Below, piece by piece: positions 45,672 through 56,305 of a stretch of 64,000 nt of DNA (position 1 is its first letter; the number at the start of each line of letters is the position of its first letter). Origin of the DNA: Coptis chinensis (taxonomy: Eukaryota; Streptophyta; Magnoliopsida; Ranunculales; Ranunculaceae). A program made the position numbers and the translations under genes. The stretch lies in the NCBI GenBank assembly GCA_015680905.1, contig CM027380.1, forward strand, positions 34,712,001 through 34,776,000, read 5' to 3'. The notes under the pieces were generated by a model, which was not told the DNA's origin, ran no database searches, and saw only the letters and a program-made list of their open reading frames with translations.

Positions 45672-46768
45672 ATGGCAGTACGAAGGAGAATCCACGGTTG
45701 AGAGAAATTTCCGGAAATCTCTACAAATTCGGGATGTTTCACCCATTTTTCGATGAAGAAATTGCTAGTAGAGAGTGGGAATATCTATTGCACCGAATTC
45801 CAGCTCGATTACTCGAAGATTTAGTGTTGAAATTTTACAACAATGGAGGTTTCGGGGTGGCGAATTTTGGATTCTGGCGGATGGGTTGGAGCGTGAACTC
45901 GCGGCTTGGAGTTGATTTGAATACGCCTGGATTTAGATAAACTCGATAGTCCGACCCATTGTTATTGTCGAGTATCCGACCCGAGGGATTTGATGTTTGA
46001 CCGCGCTTCTCGAGGGAGAGTACAACTTGGCTCGCTCGAGCTGCGTGTACCGGCATTCGCTTTCCGGGCGTAACCAATTAGCCGTCACTTTCGATGGGGC
46101 GTGCAAGCGTCATTGGAACTTCAAAGGCGTCGGCGTGAACAAGACTTTCTTACACCTGCTGTGGATCCTACGGAGAGGAAGAACACTTTCTGTATGGTCC
46201 ATTTCTGGGCCATATTCTTACGACCAGCGTCAAGCGGGTCGACTCCTCTTCTTTGTACTTGTTACTTTCGGCTTATGCTTAACTTAGGGTTCGATCCGCT
46301 ACTCCTTTCATTGAAACAAGGTCTTTCGAGAATTTTGGAATTTTTGAGACTTGTGTTTTAGACCCTTTGGGACCCGGTAGCTAGAGATGACATTGAGCAT
46401 GATAGCGTACCTCCTCCTCCTCCTTCACCACCCATTGTTTTAATGAAGATACCATCGCCCGAATCAATACTCCTATGGGCCTTGAGGCACATGAATACTA
46501 GTATCGCGCGGGATGTTTCTTCGCCCGGGGAAGAGATGCTTACTTCCAGAATGACTTCCGGCAAGAAATGAAATCGCGCAAAGGCGTTTCGAGGAGAATG
46601 ATGATGGCAACTCGGCAAGCAATTCAAGATCGGTTCTTTCTGATCTATAGGCCACATTCGGACCGGTCATTTCGGCTGAAGTTCATCGTGGCGAAGAAGC
46701 GTAGAAACCGGGTTCATCTTACGCTAACCCGGAGGATTCGATGTATTTGTTTATTTCCCTTGGTTTAG
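45672..46768 (+). pseudogene. Extra ORF a of element D, plant transposon protein-like
   Basis: It starts at ATG 45672 (MAVRRRIHG, then a frame break). The pieces FHPFFDEEIASREWEYLLHR, LEGEYNLARSSCVYRHSLSG, NQLAVTFDGA and FLHLLWILRRG follow the order of ORF1 of A (EGNYNASLHC..., NQLAVAEWI, LHVLWILQEQ). The 3' part (46380-46650) has a Pro-rich stretch and MNTSIARDVSSPGEE. Many frame changes. Confidence 0.65.
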
Positions 46769-47031
46769 AAATGACTATGTCATTTATTTCCCTTATGCAT
46801 TGCATTTTTTTTTTTTTTAGTGCTAAATTATTATATATCGGTTGATTTCTCATAATTTTGTATCTCGAACGGTTTGAATGAAATTATTTATGTTATGCGA
46901 ATATAGTACTTTCAAAAATATGAGTTTGCTCCTTGATTCATTGGGCCTACTCTCAAAGCCAATGTCGGAAACCCGGGTCGAAACCAATGGGTGATCAAGC
47001 GATTCGGATGCCAACGGTCGAGAAATCAAGT

Positions 47032-47039
47032 TATAAATA
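47032..47039 (+). promoter_or_regulatory. TATA box in the inter-ORF region of element D
   Basis: GTTATAAATACAACTCTCCTTTCC, followed by a long pyrimidine-rich leader to ATG 47123/47140. It resembles a plant core promoter. Confidence 0.45.
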
Positions 47040-47139
47040 CAACTCTCCTTTCCACTTTCACTCATTCCCTTCTCTCGCTCTTCACAAATTCTTCTTCACA
47101 AATTTTCAATTCCTTGAACATAATGAATCAAATAGACCG

Positions 47140-47243
47140 ATGGGAAAAGAAGCTGAATGGGCTATCACATTAATCGTGATAGCGGTGTTTATCATTATTC
47201 TCTTGTCACTCATGCATAACATGATCGGAACATCTAGATCTAT

Positions 47244-47278
<35 letters not shown>

Positions 47279-47298
47279 ATTTTCATTTTGTATATTAG
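47140..47298 (+). CDS. Possible small membrane-anchored ORF of element D
   Basis: From ATG 47140 the peptide begins MGKEAEW and has a hydrophobic stretch AITLIVIAVFIIILLSLM long enough to span a membrane, then HNMIGTSRSM and a run of Phe from the T33 tract. An alternative start at 47123 (MNQIDRWEKK) is in another frame and stops after 16 codons. There is no homologue in A that I can see. It could be a fortuitous ORF; the TATA box 90-100 bases upstream makes it worth noting, as env-like roles with membrane segments have been proposed for Athila 3' ORFs. Confidence 0.3.
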
Positions 47299-47500
47299 TA
47301 TGGTGTGTTAAATAATTCTCACACATTTTATGCAGGGTTCGTATTAAATGAAGAAGTTTCATTATTAAATATTTGTGTATATTAGTTGTCTTTTCCTCTA
47401 AAAAAAAATAATAAAAATAAAAAAATAAAAAATAATAAAAATAAAAATAATAAAAAAAATAATAATAAGTAAATAAATAAACAAACCATAACAAAGAAAG
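47245..47500. repeat. Low-complexity T33 tract and A/T-rich AAT repeats
   Basis: T run 47245-47277, then AATAAAAATAAAA-type repeats (47398-47480). No coding content. Confidence 0.85.
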
Positions 47501-47831
47501 GCCATCCAAAACTCACCAAAATAATTAATGGATACACATGGTGTTCGAGAAAATCGCGCTACAAGGTACACATAACACTTGTCACACATGCATTTCGATT
47601 ATTCTATCCATATTCTATTCTTGAGTTATGATCATCATTTCTGAAATTGCGTGTAAGTCTAACTACCCTGTGAAACTTTCCTCCGTATTTTCTAACATTA
47701 AACCATCTCATTAATTGTATTTGGATATCGACATGACAAAGACTTCTTGTGGATCCCCTATGATCTTTGTTCATAATCACATGGGTCATTAACTACACTT
47801 GGACTCAGTTGGTATAGACTCATAGATTGGC

Positions 47832-47838
47832 TATAAAT
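47832..47838 (+). promoter_or_regulatory. TATA box before extra ORF b of element D
   Basis: GGCTATAAATCTCTTC lies 62 bases upstream of the ORF b ATG (47894), with a T/C-rich leader between. Confidence 0.5.
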
Positions 47839-47893
47839 CTCTTCTTTTTCAGCCATTCTTATTCAAACAATTTTCACTATCCTTCCCTCGATA

Positions 47894-48962
47894 ATGGCTC
47901 AACCAAGAAAAATAGCTTGGAGAGAAAGACTACGAAAACTTTCGAAGGGGCGGTTTTCTCCTTATTTTGACACGAAATCATCATCGTCGCGGATGGGGCC
48001 TCTTCTATATCATTTAATTTGGTTATTCGAGAATTGGTTTTGATGTTCTACCAATTTAGTGGATATGAAGATGGAAAATTCTACTTCAATGCCTATGGAC
48101 AGCGATTGGAATTGAATAAGGAAATGATCTCGACATACTTCAAATCCCAATAAATACCAGGAGTCCCTTTTTCAAGAGTCATCATTTGATTCATAAAAAC
48201 TTTCTTTGCGAGCTACCATTATCTCATGGCGGCGTCGAAAATACACATCACATTGTTCTTGGCGCTCTTTGAAAGCAGAATCAGCGTGTTGTGCTCCACT
48301 GGTTGGGACATAATGTGGTAGGTACATCACACCAATCGAAGTCACAAAGCCTCAACTTCACCTACTTTGGATTTTGCAAACTCAAAGAGATGATTTTTTT
48401 GTCTAATCAACACCTCACGGAGCGTAATCACCAAGAAAACAAGAAGGTCGGCACCCTACCCGGCTTTAGTAGCATGCAGATTATGATCGTTGGGGTTATC
48501 AATAATTTCTCGAGGAGACACCCCTTCAAAGAGCATATATAAAGGTACTCCAAGCGGACTACTCCGTTGGTTTTGGACCCACGATACTCGATAGATGAAG
48601 CGAGAACAACCCAAGCTCAAATTGACCATTTATTTGATGAAAATGCCATCTTTGAATATTATTAATCCCATGGAAGGCATTAAACTTCTTCATCGGGGTT
48701 TGAGGGAACTACATTCGTCGTCGGAATATCATCATCACAACTCTTGGGATTTCCAAGATCGTCAAGCAGCGCATGATGTTGAGCGGGGAGGAGATCTTGG
48801 AAAATCATTCTCAATCCTTGCAAAATCGCTCTCTAATGGAAAATCAAAGCTGTACTCTCTGCGGTAAGGGGACATTGAGGATGCATTTCGACCAACAAAT
48901 AGAAGACCTAAAGCGATGCGGTGCAAAATATGCATCTCAAGATCAATATAAGAATCCATGAT
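47894..48962 (+). pseudogene. Extra ORF b of element D, paralogous module
   Basis: It starts MAQPRKIAWRERLRKLSKG, like the MAQRRQILPK start of ORF1 in A. Frame breaks are frequent, but the order is kept: a short GYEDGKFYFNAYG-type part (SGYEDGKF), LLWILQTQ region, and a C-terminal helical segment MMLSGEEILENHSQSLQNRSL. I consider it a diverged duplicate of the ORF1 module. Function unknown. Confidence 0.55.
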
Positions 48963-49195
48963 ATTACTAAGTCAATAAGTATATAATCATATATGTTATT
49001 TATTTTTTCCGTCATACTATGTATTTTGTCTTATCTTTTTGTCTTCTTTTGTATGAAATGCTTAGTAGGATTGTCATCATTTCGTTGTGACTAATATAAT
49101 TTTAACATGTGTCTTCTGGGAGGTCTATTTTCTTACATACTCATTTTTCCATCCGGTTGCGGTATCGTTACCCATTTCTTTTTACTTCATCCACC

Positions 49196-50226
49196 ATGGC
49201 ATCTTCATCAAACATTGCATCTTCATCATCCATGGTACCTCCCAAACTCATTCTGAGCAATCCTTTTCGAGTCTATGATGGATTCAATGCATATGGCCAT
49301 CTCTTCCATGATTACATCACAAACATTGGGTGGTCTTCCCTAATTCTTCAACGACCAAACTTATTCTCGAGTTTGGCTGCATACTTTTATGCTAATATGG
49401 AAGACACACCAACATTCAACCATCGCATGGTTTCTACTTAGGCGGGTTCACAATCGAGTTGGTGACACACCTCATATCTTTTCGAACAACAACTTGCCTA
49501 ACTTTGGACCTTCCATACCACGAACCTTTGCATCTTGGCATTACATCTATCATAATTCTTACCGTTCCTTTCGGTGGCAAGCGTTTTTGCGACTCTTATG
49601 GTGATGGTCTTGAGATCAAGCGAAGGCAATGGCCATGTGCCATGGCGCAACATCACCATTCCATTAGCAAAGCATGACCATGAACATGGGATTTTGCAAT
49701 GTTATTTGTACTCTCGAACATTATGGGAGATTGGCATTTTTTCTCGCCAATGATGGGCTGCTGCGTCATATTGATTGCACTAGCTTCGGGGTCATGCATT
49801 ATTTAACATTTTAGGTTGTGTTGTCTCAACCTGAAAGCGAGCTTCGCACTTTTCGGGGATCGGTATATACTTTTACCCGGTCCGCTTGCGGATCATGAAG
49901 ACACATTTCCCACGGTTTGCGGCTACTTTTCATGACTGGGTCAAGGTGGATTCCATGTGCCCGACAAAGCGAGAATCATTAAGCTCATTGAGGTTTTACG
50001 TCAATGGGCGTCATTTCGATACGAGGGCATGTTGATGTTACCCGAAGGGCGAAAAGATGAAGACCAATTTGGGGAATCGGGGACAAAGAATGGGCAGAAA
50101 TTTGGCGGACTATTATCTATTGGTAGCGATGCTAAGGAAATGCATTTCCTTAAAGAAGGGCCTTGGACCTTCACATCCTCTTTGGATGGTAAACTTGAGT
50201 TTGCCATTGTACATATATCTAGCTAA
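49196..50226 (+). pseudogene. Extra ORF c of element D, counterpart of ORF2 in A
   Basis: It starts at ATG 49196 (MASSSNIASSSSMVPPK). The LSNPFRVYDGFNAYGHLFHDYI and RPNLFSSLAAYFYANMEDTPTFNHRM parts parallel the FGHWFRERIM and LTEFFYNNVKFYC parts of A ORF2. A block near 49720-49800 (TGGGAGATTGGCATTTTTTC) parallels LGDWQF. The C-terminal frame (49957-50226) reads IIKLIEVLRQWASFRYEGMLM. Stops and shifts throughout. Confidence 0.6.
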
Positions 50227-50452
50227 ACCTTATGTTTGGTGTGCTATTGTTTTCATGTTTAGTATCTATGCTATGGTTTTTATTTAGGTGTGCTATGTTT
50301 AGTGTGCTATTGAACATTTTCTTGTTCTTTCGAATAATATATTATGATCTTCAACCTCTCTGTTCGAGCAATCTAGTCCCCTAATTTTGCTCCACGGTTC
50401 TCCGGTACTTTCTCTCTTTAATTATTGATCCTTGAGGGACTAAGCATCATTC

Positions 50453-50464
50453 TGTTTGGGGTGT
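50453..50464 (+). other. PPT-like motif after extra ORF c of element D
   Basis: TGTTTGGGGTGT, preceded at 50430-50445 by CCTTGAGGGACTAAG, a degenerate version of the AGGA hairpin. Confidence 0.45.
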
Positions 50465-51125
50465 TTTAAAACCTGTAGCAAAAATTAGGCATCTTGTAGC
50501 TTTGTATATAGTTTTATTTTCATATTAATAATTGTACTTAGTGACAAAGTCTTGTTTCCTTTTCAATGATGAAAATTGTCTAGAAATCTCACATTAGTAT
50601 CGAATTAGGATTTGTTTTAAGAAACTTTAGATATCATTATGCAATAGTTTATACATCTTTTCATGAATATTCATATCTTGAGTATCATCGATTGTACATA
50701 GCGGTAAGTTTTGGAACCAGCGGTTAGTTACTTAAACTATAAATCTGTGAGAATCTAACCAAAACCTTGACATGAGTGATTTGTGTGTGATGACGGAGGA
50801 GTAGTTTTTCGATTAGAAATCAAGGCGTCTACTTACTTGATCACCACCGAACCCTAGAGAATTTAGGCCTTCTTTGGATCGACATAGCTAAAATTCTTAC
50901 ATTTACAAATTTTACCGCTAGTTACTCCATTTGAACCTTTCATCAAACCTTTCACTTTCACCAAAAAATTCCTTACCCATTTATTAAACCAAATAAAAGA
51001 ACCTACCTAAGTGATGAGTGAGAAATAGGATGAAATGTGGAAAGAATAAAAGAAAGACTTGTCCCAAATATAAAGTCAGTTACTTGCCGGGGAAAAAAAT
51101 AGAATCATGTTTTAAGCCATCTAAA

Positions 51126-51134
<9 letters not shown>

Positions 51135-51160
<26 letters not shown>
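51135..51160. repeat. (AT)13 microsatellite
   Basis: Perfect AT dinucleotide run inside the 3' noncoding part of D. Confidence 0.95.
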
Positions 51161-51165
<5 letters not shown>

Positions 51166-51437
51166 ATCCATTAGAGGCTTAAGAACAAGGTTATAAAACT
51201 CAGTTAGAAGAAGGAAAGAAAACAAGGATTTCTCTAGTGTAAAATATATGAAGACCCTATTCTCTCATTTCGTAAATTTTGATTATCCATTTCCATTTTC
51301 TTGTACACTATCCACCTAAGCCCCACAATACCTAATAAAGACCTCTAGCTCGATTAGGAGTAGGGTGGTGTGATAATAAGTAGTAGGCGTGATTGATCGA
51401 CATCGGCTCCTCATTTGTCATTGAGATGTGAGGAAGC

Positions 51438-51456
51438 GTGTGCCCACTTTGCACAC
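51438..51456 (+). other. Conserved hairpin in the 3' noncoding region (D)
   Basis: GTGTGC-CCACTTT-GCACAC; the counterpart in A has the same stem core and a 2-base shorter loop. Confidence 0.55.
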
Positions 51457-51918
51457 TGGAGTTAACAAAACCCGAGTGGTAAAATTTTTGAGTGGAATTG
51501 TGTTTCGACACATACCTGTGAGAACCCGTTTTAGGTATGCTCTCAAAGGATCGAAACAACCACTGCTAGTATATTTCAATGAAAAGTTTCACTGCATGAA
51601 TAATCATATGTAGATGTTTTAATTATTGAATACATATTAGCTTGAGTTTCAAAGAAATCAATCCTCGTTCCCTGCTAAGGAGATGTATGGATATCGAGAT
51701 TAATTTAGGAAGCGAGTTTACATCCTTTGAGTCGTTGTAGTATAAATGAAGTTTGTGAGTATCTTTTTGGAAAACTCTCGCGAGGCTATAACTTCGTCCA
51801 CTAGGGAATTCCTAGTGGTTTTAAGGCCTGTTGCATATGGTCAATGGAACCGCACTCTGTGAAACGAGAATTAGTTTAGGACTACATTTTTGCCACTTAT
51901 CTATTTTAGTGTCTCTTC

Positions 51919-51961
51919 TTTGCTTGAGGACAAGCAAAGTCTTTTGTTTTGGGGGGTAGTG
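51919..51961 (+). other. Hairpin and polypurine tract of element D
   Basis: TTTGCTTG-AGGA-CAAGCAAA (51919-51938, identical to A), then TTTTGGGGGGTAGTG up to the 3' LTR at 51962. Confidence 0.8.
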
Positions 51962-53388
51962 TGATAAGCACCCAAAAGTGTATTATGAAACCCCATTGAG
52001 ACATATAAATTTGGTTAATTATGTGTTTAATAATCATGAAATAAATATGTTTTCATACTTTTTTGTAGGTATTTGCAGTAAACATGGAAATATTGGTTAA
52101 ACTCTGATAAAACCACGAGGAGCGGCAGTATATATGAATTCTCCCAAATCCACACAGAAGCATCAAACTTCCAAAGCTCCTACCTCTCGAACCAGGACTC
52201 CGAATGCGACAAGAGAGCTGCTCAGACAATCAGGGCGATGAACTCTACGCATAGGCGGGAAGTTGTAAAAGCGCCCAAAATACCCGGACACCCTTTGGAC
52301 TGCACATGGACCCACTATGTGGGGCCACAAGATTGGATGAGTCATCAATCATGGAGCATGTCAAGACAAAAATAACAAATTATTGGTGCAAAGTTGACAC
52401 CTTGCATGTAATAAATTAGATTAGGTGTTAATAGTGAAAAAAAAGGCAAGGTGTCACTTTGTTTTAATGTGGTGGATAAAATGAATTAATGTGGTTTGAT
52501 GATTCCATTGGGAGGAAATGAGATTTCTCTCAAATGGAGAAGAAATTAGACAAGGGTGGGGACACTCCATTTACTCCCTTGACTTATTTTTCCTTACATG
52601 GCATTATTTTAGTTCCTTAGTGAAAAAAAAAATCATAAGTTAGTTTTAGTTTTGGTAAGAAAGCTTGTAATAGTTTTAATGGAGGAAACACTTGTTTTCT
52701 TCTAGAAAATAAATAGAAGTGAGTTTGATTGTTTATCTTCTTCCTTTTTTCTCTCTTTCTTTTTTTTTCTCTAGTTTAAATTCCTTGTCTCAAGGATCAT
52801 GAGCTAACTTCCCTTTTGGGGAGTTAATCCAACTCATGTGAGGGAAAAACAATTGTTGTTGGTTTGGTAGGTTTTTAGGAAGAACAACTAACTCTACATC
52901 CTATCCCAAAATGATAGTTGGTGTAGTGTCTAGTTAGGAATCAAGCAATGAGCTTAGAGATAAGTCATTGCTTGGTTTCACTTGCTAGCATGTATGAGCT
53001 CTTTAGTGAGCCATACATGCTAGGGATCAAATCTTTTTTTCCATTAGGGACTTGTCTATGAATCTAGAAAGAATCAATAAACCTTTTCAAATCAACAACT
53101 AAATGTTAGTTTCACATGAGGGAGGATTAACTCTCCACCTTTTTTTTCTTAGTAATTTGTATTTTGTTTAAGTGCATGATTTCAAACTTTAATGTTTTTC
53201 TAAATGTTGTGTAGGAAAGAAAACCTAGCATTAGTATTATAACCTTACTCCTTGGTTCCTTTATTGTAACAACCAATTTGTAGTTGTCTAGACTTTAGGT
53301 TGGTTGAATCCTTATTCGACTCTCTGAAATCGAAGATGGTGAGTAAGGACCTTGAGTTGCTTTTGCATCAATTTAGAGTTCAAACCTC
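51962..53388 (+). repeat. 3' LTR of element D, right end missing
   Basis: It aligns with 35454 onward to CAAACCTC at 53388, after which the 5' LTR still has about 27 bases (ending TATATATCA) that are absent here. The next base belongs to T RNase H. Confidence 0.9.
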
Positions 53389-53817
53389 GGGTTGTTAGAA
53401 CCATCCATAAAGAGTGACCGGGGCTGACTTGCCTGGCTGTTTTGGTGGATGTGATATCCCAATTTCAGTCGTCGACGGGGAAAGTGCGCTAGAAAAGTCG
53501 ACAACGACACTGTCCTTACGAGAAGTCGTGGGACCCGAACTTCGATGTGATGTTCACCGGAGTTCTTCTACCCCATCTGACCATCTGAGTTGTCTTGTTG
53601 TCCTTAAGAAGGATCTTCTTGATGGGGAGGTCGGTGAGTACTTTGAGTGGATATGCTTGAAAATAAGGCCTAAACTTCCTTACAAAGTACACCAATGCGT
53701 CTTGCTTTTCAATGTAAAAGAGTAGTTCTTTTCATTTGGAGTTAAGCGTCTTGCTTGTGAAGTAGATCGGCTTTTTGATCTTTGGTCCTCTTTGAAAGAA
53801 CTAAACCGATAGCAAAG
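53389..53817 (-). pseudogene. RNase H, N-terminal half, of T
   Basis: In minus it reads PIYFTSKTLN, LVYFVRKFRPYFQAYPLKVLTD and, near the left edge, SLWMVLTT, the decayed counterpart of the LY.DGSSN start of the second RNase H core. About 40 codons expected before GVKEL (35450) are missing, consistent with a deletion at the D junction. Confidence 0.75.
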
Positions 53818-54700
53818 TTAGAGACCTTGAGATAGAGCCCCCAATATTTCACCATTTGTTGGTTTGGCCGGGACAGGTGGTGTTGTCAAATACTTTTTAG
53901 AGTTAAGAACACTTGCTAGCATTGGCCCTCCATGAAATTGTTCCCCTTTTGAGAAAATTTGGAGAAAAGGTCGGCATTTGTCGACACCCTTGATATGAAT
54001 GGGTTGAGAGCTGCCACTATTTCGATAGTTTATGTATTTGATTCTTTGTTTTGGATCGGGCATTTCCAAAAAATGGGATCTGGTATGGATTGGCCTCAAT
54101 TCCTCGTTGTGATACTGATACCCAAGGAATTTTCTAGAGGATGCTCCAAAAGCTATTTTAGGATTGACTTCATCACGAGTTGATTGTAATCTGGAAACCG
54201 CTTTCGAGTGAAAGTGAGGGTGATCAAGCTGCTTTCTTGCTCTTGACCACCATATCATCTATATAGACTTCCATGGTGTCCCCTAACATGTCTTGGAACA
54301 TGTCGATGCCGAGTCATTGGTAGGTGAAACCCATTTCTTGAGGCGAATGGGAGGGCGTTGTAAATAGATCCCTTCCTCTGTCTTTGAATGAAGTTTTTCT
54401 CTTGGTCTTCATCTGGTTGTATATGCATGCACAAATGGAGCAAAAGCTCGTGGCACTAGTCCAGTCCACGAAGTTGGGTCTGATTCTTGGCGGGAAACTA
54501 TCCTTAGGGGGTTTCTTGGTTGAGATTGGTGAAGTCACACAAAGGCGACCTTTCTTTTTAGAGGGCAACTATGTTAACGATCCACTCGGGTAGTCTACCT
54601 TTCTGATGAAGCCAACTTTTTAAGTTTATCGACCTTATCATTAATTACTTTTGAAATCTGAGGGATGTCTTCCTGAGTCCTTGCGGATTAGCTAACATCG
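53818..54700 (-). pseudogene. Reverse transcriptase of T (Tat lineage)
   Basis: In minus: KKKGRLCV (54530 region), KDSFPPRI, then frame-shifted YNQMK, KTSFKDRG, a GFTYQ segment matching GATYQ, FLGYQYHNEELRPI, MPDPKQRIKYINYRN and DKCRPFLQIFSKGEQF. These are Tat-type RT motifs. The YMDD-type site lies in the damaged stretch near 54250-54270 (VYIDDMVV-like: TATATAGATGATATGGTGG in minus). Confidence 0.82.
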
Positions 54701-55107
54701 GAGTTGACATTTAAATTATGGCGTGTGATACTAGGATCTATACGAGGGTATATCGATGTACAACCAGAAGTAGAAAATGTCTTTATTCAATGATTAAAAG
54801 TTTACAAGTTATTTGCCTTTAGAGTAAGGTTAAGGTTAGCCCCACATAGACAAACTTGGGATCATCTTACGTCCCCTAGGTTCACTTGCTCCTTTTCTTA
54901 GGTTTGAATTTCTTTGCTTTAGAATCTGGAAACAACCTCAATGGAGCTAGTAGCGGGTGATGCTTTTCAATCACCACGGAATGGAGGTCTTTAAAGCTGG
55001 AGTTGGTGCGACCTCGTGGTTATGACAACAAGGGTTGATCGACCTCTGTGGTCATGACATGGGGCTAATCACGATCTAAAGGGTCTGACCGGGTGGAGTA
55101 ATAGGGG
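54701..55107 (-). other. Damaged linker between protease and RT of T
   Basis: I recognise no domain. It includes TTCAATGATTAAAAGTTTAC near 54786 and, in minus, AATAAAGACATTTTC, which looks like a polyadenylation-type context, so a small foreign fragment is possible. Confidence 0.35.
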
Positions 55108-55740
55108 CTAGGGCGACCTCTGGGGTCGAACTAGTGGAGTGACTATTTTGACCAGCCCCCTAGCATTCTCCTTTGGCGCTTTAGGTTTGACCTCGATGTG
55201 ATTAAGTATTTGGACATCGTAATAGTCTTTGGTGAGCTCTTGGTTCAGATGGAAGCCCCGGTGGTTTGTTTGTTCGTGAGGATCGATTGCGATGGTAAGC
55301 CTTGGATTTCGGTTGTTGCTGACTCCATCATACCTTCCAGGGTTGGGGCCAATTACTTGATGGAGTGTTGATGGTATTGCGTTTTGATGGATCAACGGCG
55401 TCTTAGGATGGCATTATAGGACAAAGTGACATCAGGAACTTAGCGAAATGTGTATTTGATCGCGACTTTGTCTTCTCTAGATCAATGAGGCAGGAAGTAT
55501 GATATCTCCCATTGGATCGACTCGGAGACCCGTTGAATCCATAGAGAGGCGATTGGATACATGAGAACCCGATCTGGGCGGGGTTAAATCTTTTGATGAA
55601 ATTACGATAGAACAAAATGTCATGAACTACCTGGGTTTACTAGGACATGTTTGGTATCCGGTCCGATTTTAGCCGTGGATAACTAGGGCATCATTATAAA
55701 GGCGACAAACTTATGCAATTTGCTATCAGGATCGAGAGCT
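55108..55740 (-). pseudogene. Protease region of T
   Basis: In minus it reads KHVLVNPGSS (the active-site DxGSS position, with Asp changed to Asn in this reading), then FVLS, RFNPAQIGFSCIQSPLYGFNGS and a downstream AIDP/NHRGFHL block. This is the Tat protease pattern (LVD.GSSADI...L.GF.G). It is cut at about 55740, where element C begins. Confidence 0.7.
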
Positions 55741-56305
55741 AAACTAGACATCAAAGGTTAGGAAGGTCATGAAACCACGTCGATCCATTAAGGTAAAGCA
55801 AAAGCGGTACGCAAAGTGGCATCATTCCACGAGGAAAAGCCATTCCCTAAAATATTTAGCATGATCAAAACATAACGGTTCTATGTTCATGGACCGGGCT
55901 ACCAAAGCTGACGTTATATTCCCCTTGGTCCTCGATCACGAAAAATACCGCCCATCTGACTCGTGCAAAAACTTCGTAAGTGTAGACATACATATTATCT
56001 ACCAATAACACCATGGGTCTTGTATTTAGCCGGGCATAGCAAGTCAAGAACAAATGCTAGCAAGAACCTAGTAATTTCCATTGGTTCATTATCAATGTTG
56101 ATGGAGAATAACTTGTTCTCCATTTGGTCTTCAAAGAAAAATGGAGTTATAGTAAAAAATAAGATGCTAGTGTTGGAGAGTAAAGTGCATCAGGTCTTAC
56201 CATAAGTGGCTCTAATAGCGTATGTGATAAACCGAAACCAAGCACCATAAGTAGTGCTTTGGAACAAATCTTGAAGGCTGTTCGGTATCAATGTTGGAAT
56301 GTCAT
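55741..56305 (-). pseudogene. Extra ORF2 of element C, truncated
   Basis: The ATG at 56303-56305 is in the same context as A 23313. The readable block (55865-56053) has YVYTYEVFARVRWAVFFVIEDQGEYNVSFGS, parallel to the YLYDYTYFHEYYGGRVFSIMDQGHYNIALGS part of A. After GNILGNG-type sequence (AATATTTTAGGGAATGG) it ends at the T junction. Confidence 0.6.

Larger units (their letters stand above)
50465..51918 (+). other. 3' noncoding region of element D
   Basis: No gene. It is homologous to 24449-25967 of A over the distal 600 bp (AATAAAGACCTCTAGCTCGATTAGGAG etc.). It contains an (AT)n microsatellite (51135-51160) and the conserved hairpin at 51438-51456. Confidence 0.75.
35454..53388 (+). mobile_element. 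Athila-like LTR retrotransposon D (second family), nested in T
   Basis: Its LTRs start TGATAAGCACCC, a different body from A/B/C. The 5' LTR (35454-36903) is whole; the 3' LTR (51962-53388) lacks about its last 30 bases. In order it has a primer site, long leader, gag, protease, RT, RNase H, integrase, a minisatellite, three extra ORF modules, a 3' noncoding part homologous to that of A, hairpin and PPT. About 17.9 kb, very long for the lineage. The coding part is broken by dozens of small indels. The base before the 5' LTR is in RNase H of T (ACACC at 35449-35453), but no duplicate is seen at the right end because of a junction deletion. Confidence 0.93.
27534..55740 (-). mobile_element. Tat-like Ty3/gypsy element T (host of insertion D; ends missing)
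   Basis: In minus order: protease (to 55740), RT, RNase H, [D inserted at 35454-53388], rest of RNase H, integrase ending at 33924, tandem array (32985-33735), then extra genes on the opposite strand (28152-32609). Pol motifs such as DKCRPFLQIFSKGEQF, MDNGSQF and the PYIVEQVIGNGAYWIKTQEG C-terminus are of the Tat (Ogre/Grande/Retand) type and clearly unlike the Athila copies. Tat elements are known to carry extra ORFs, sometimes antisense. The gag and 5' LTR are lost at the junction with C. The 3' LTR is not identified and may lie in 27534-28150 plus 11767-12416. Confidence 0.75.
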
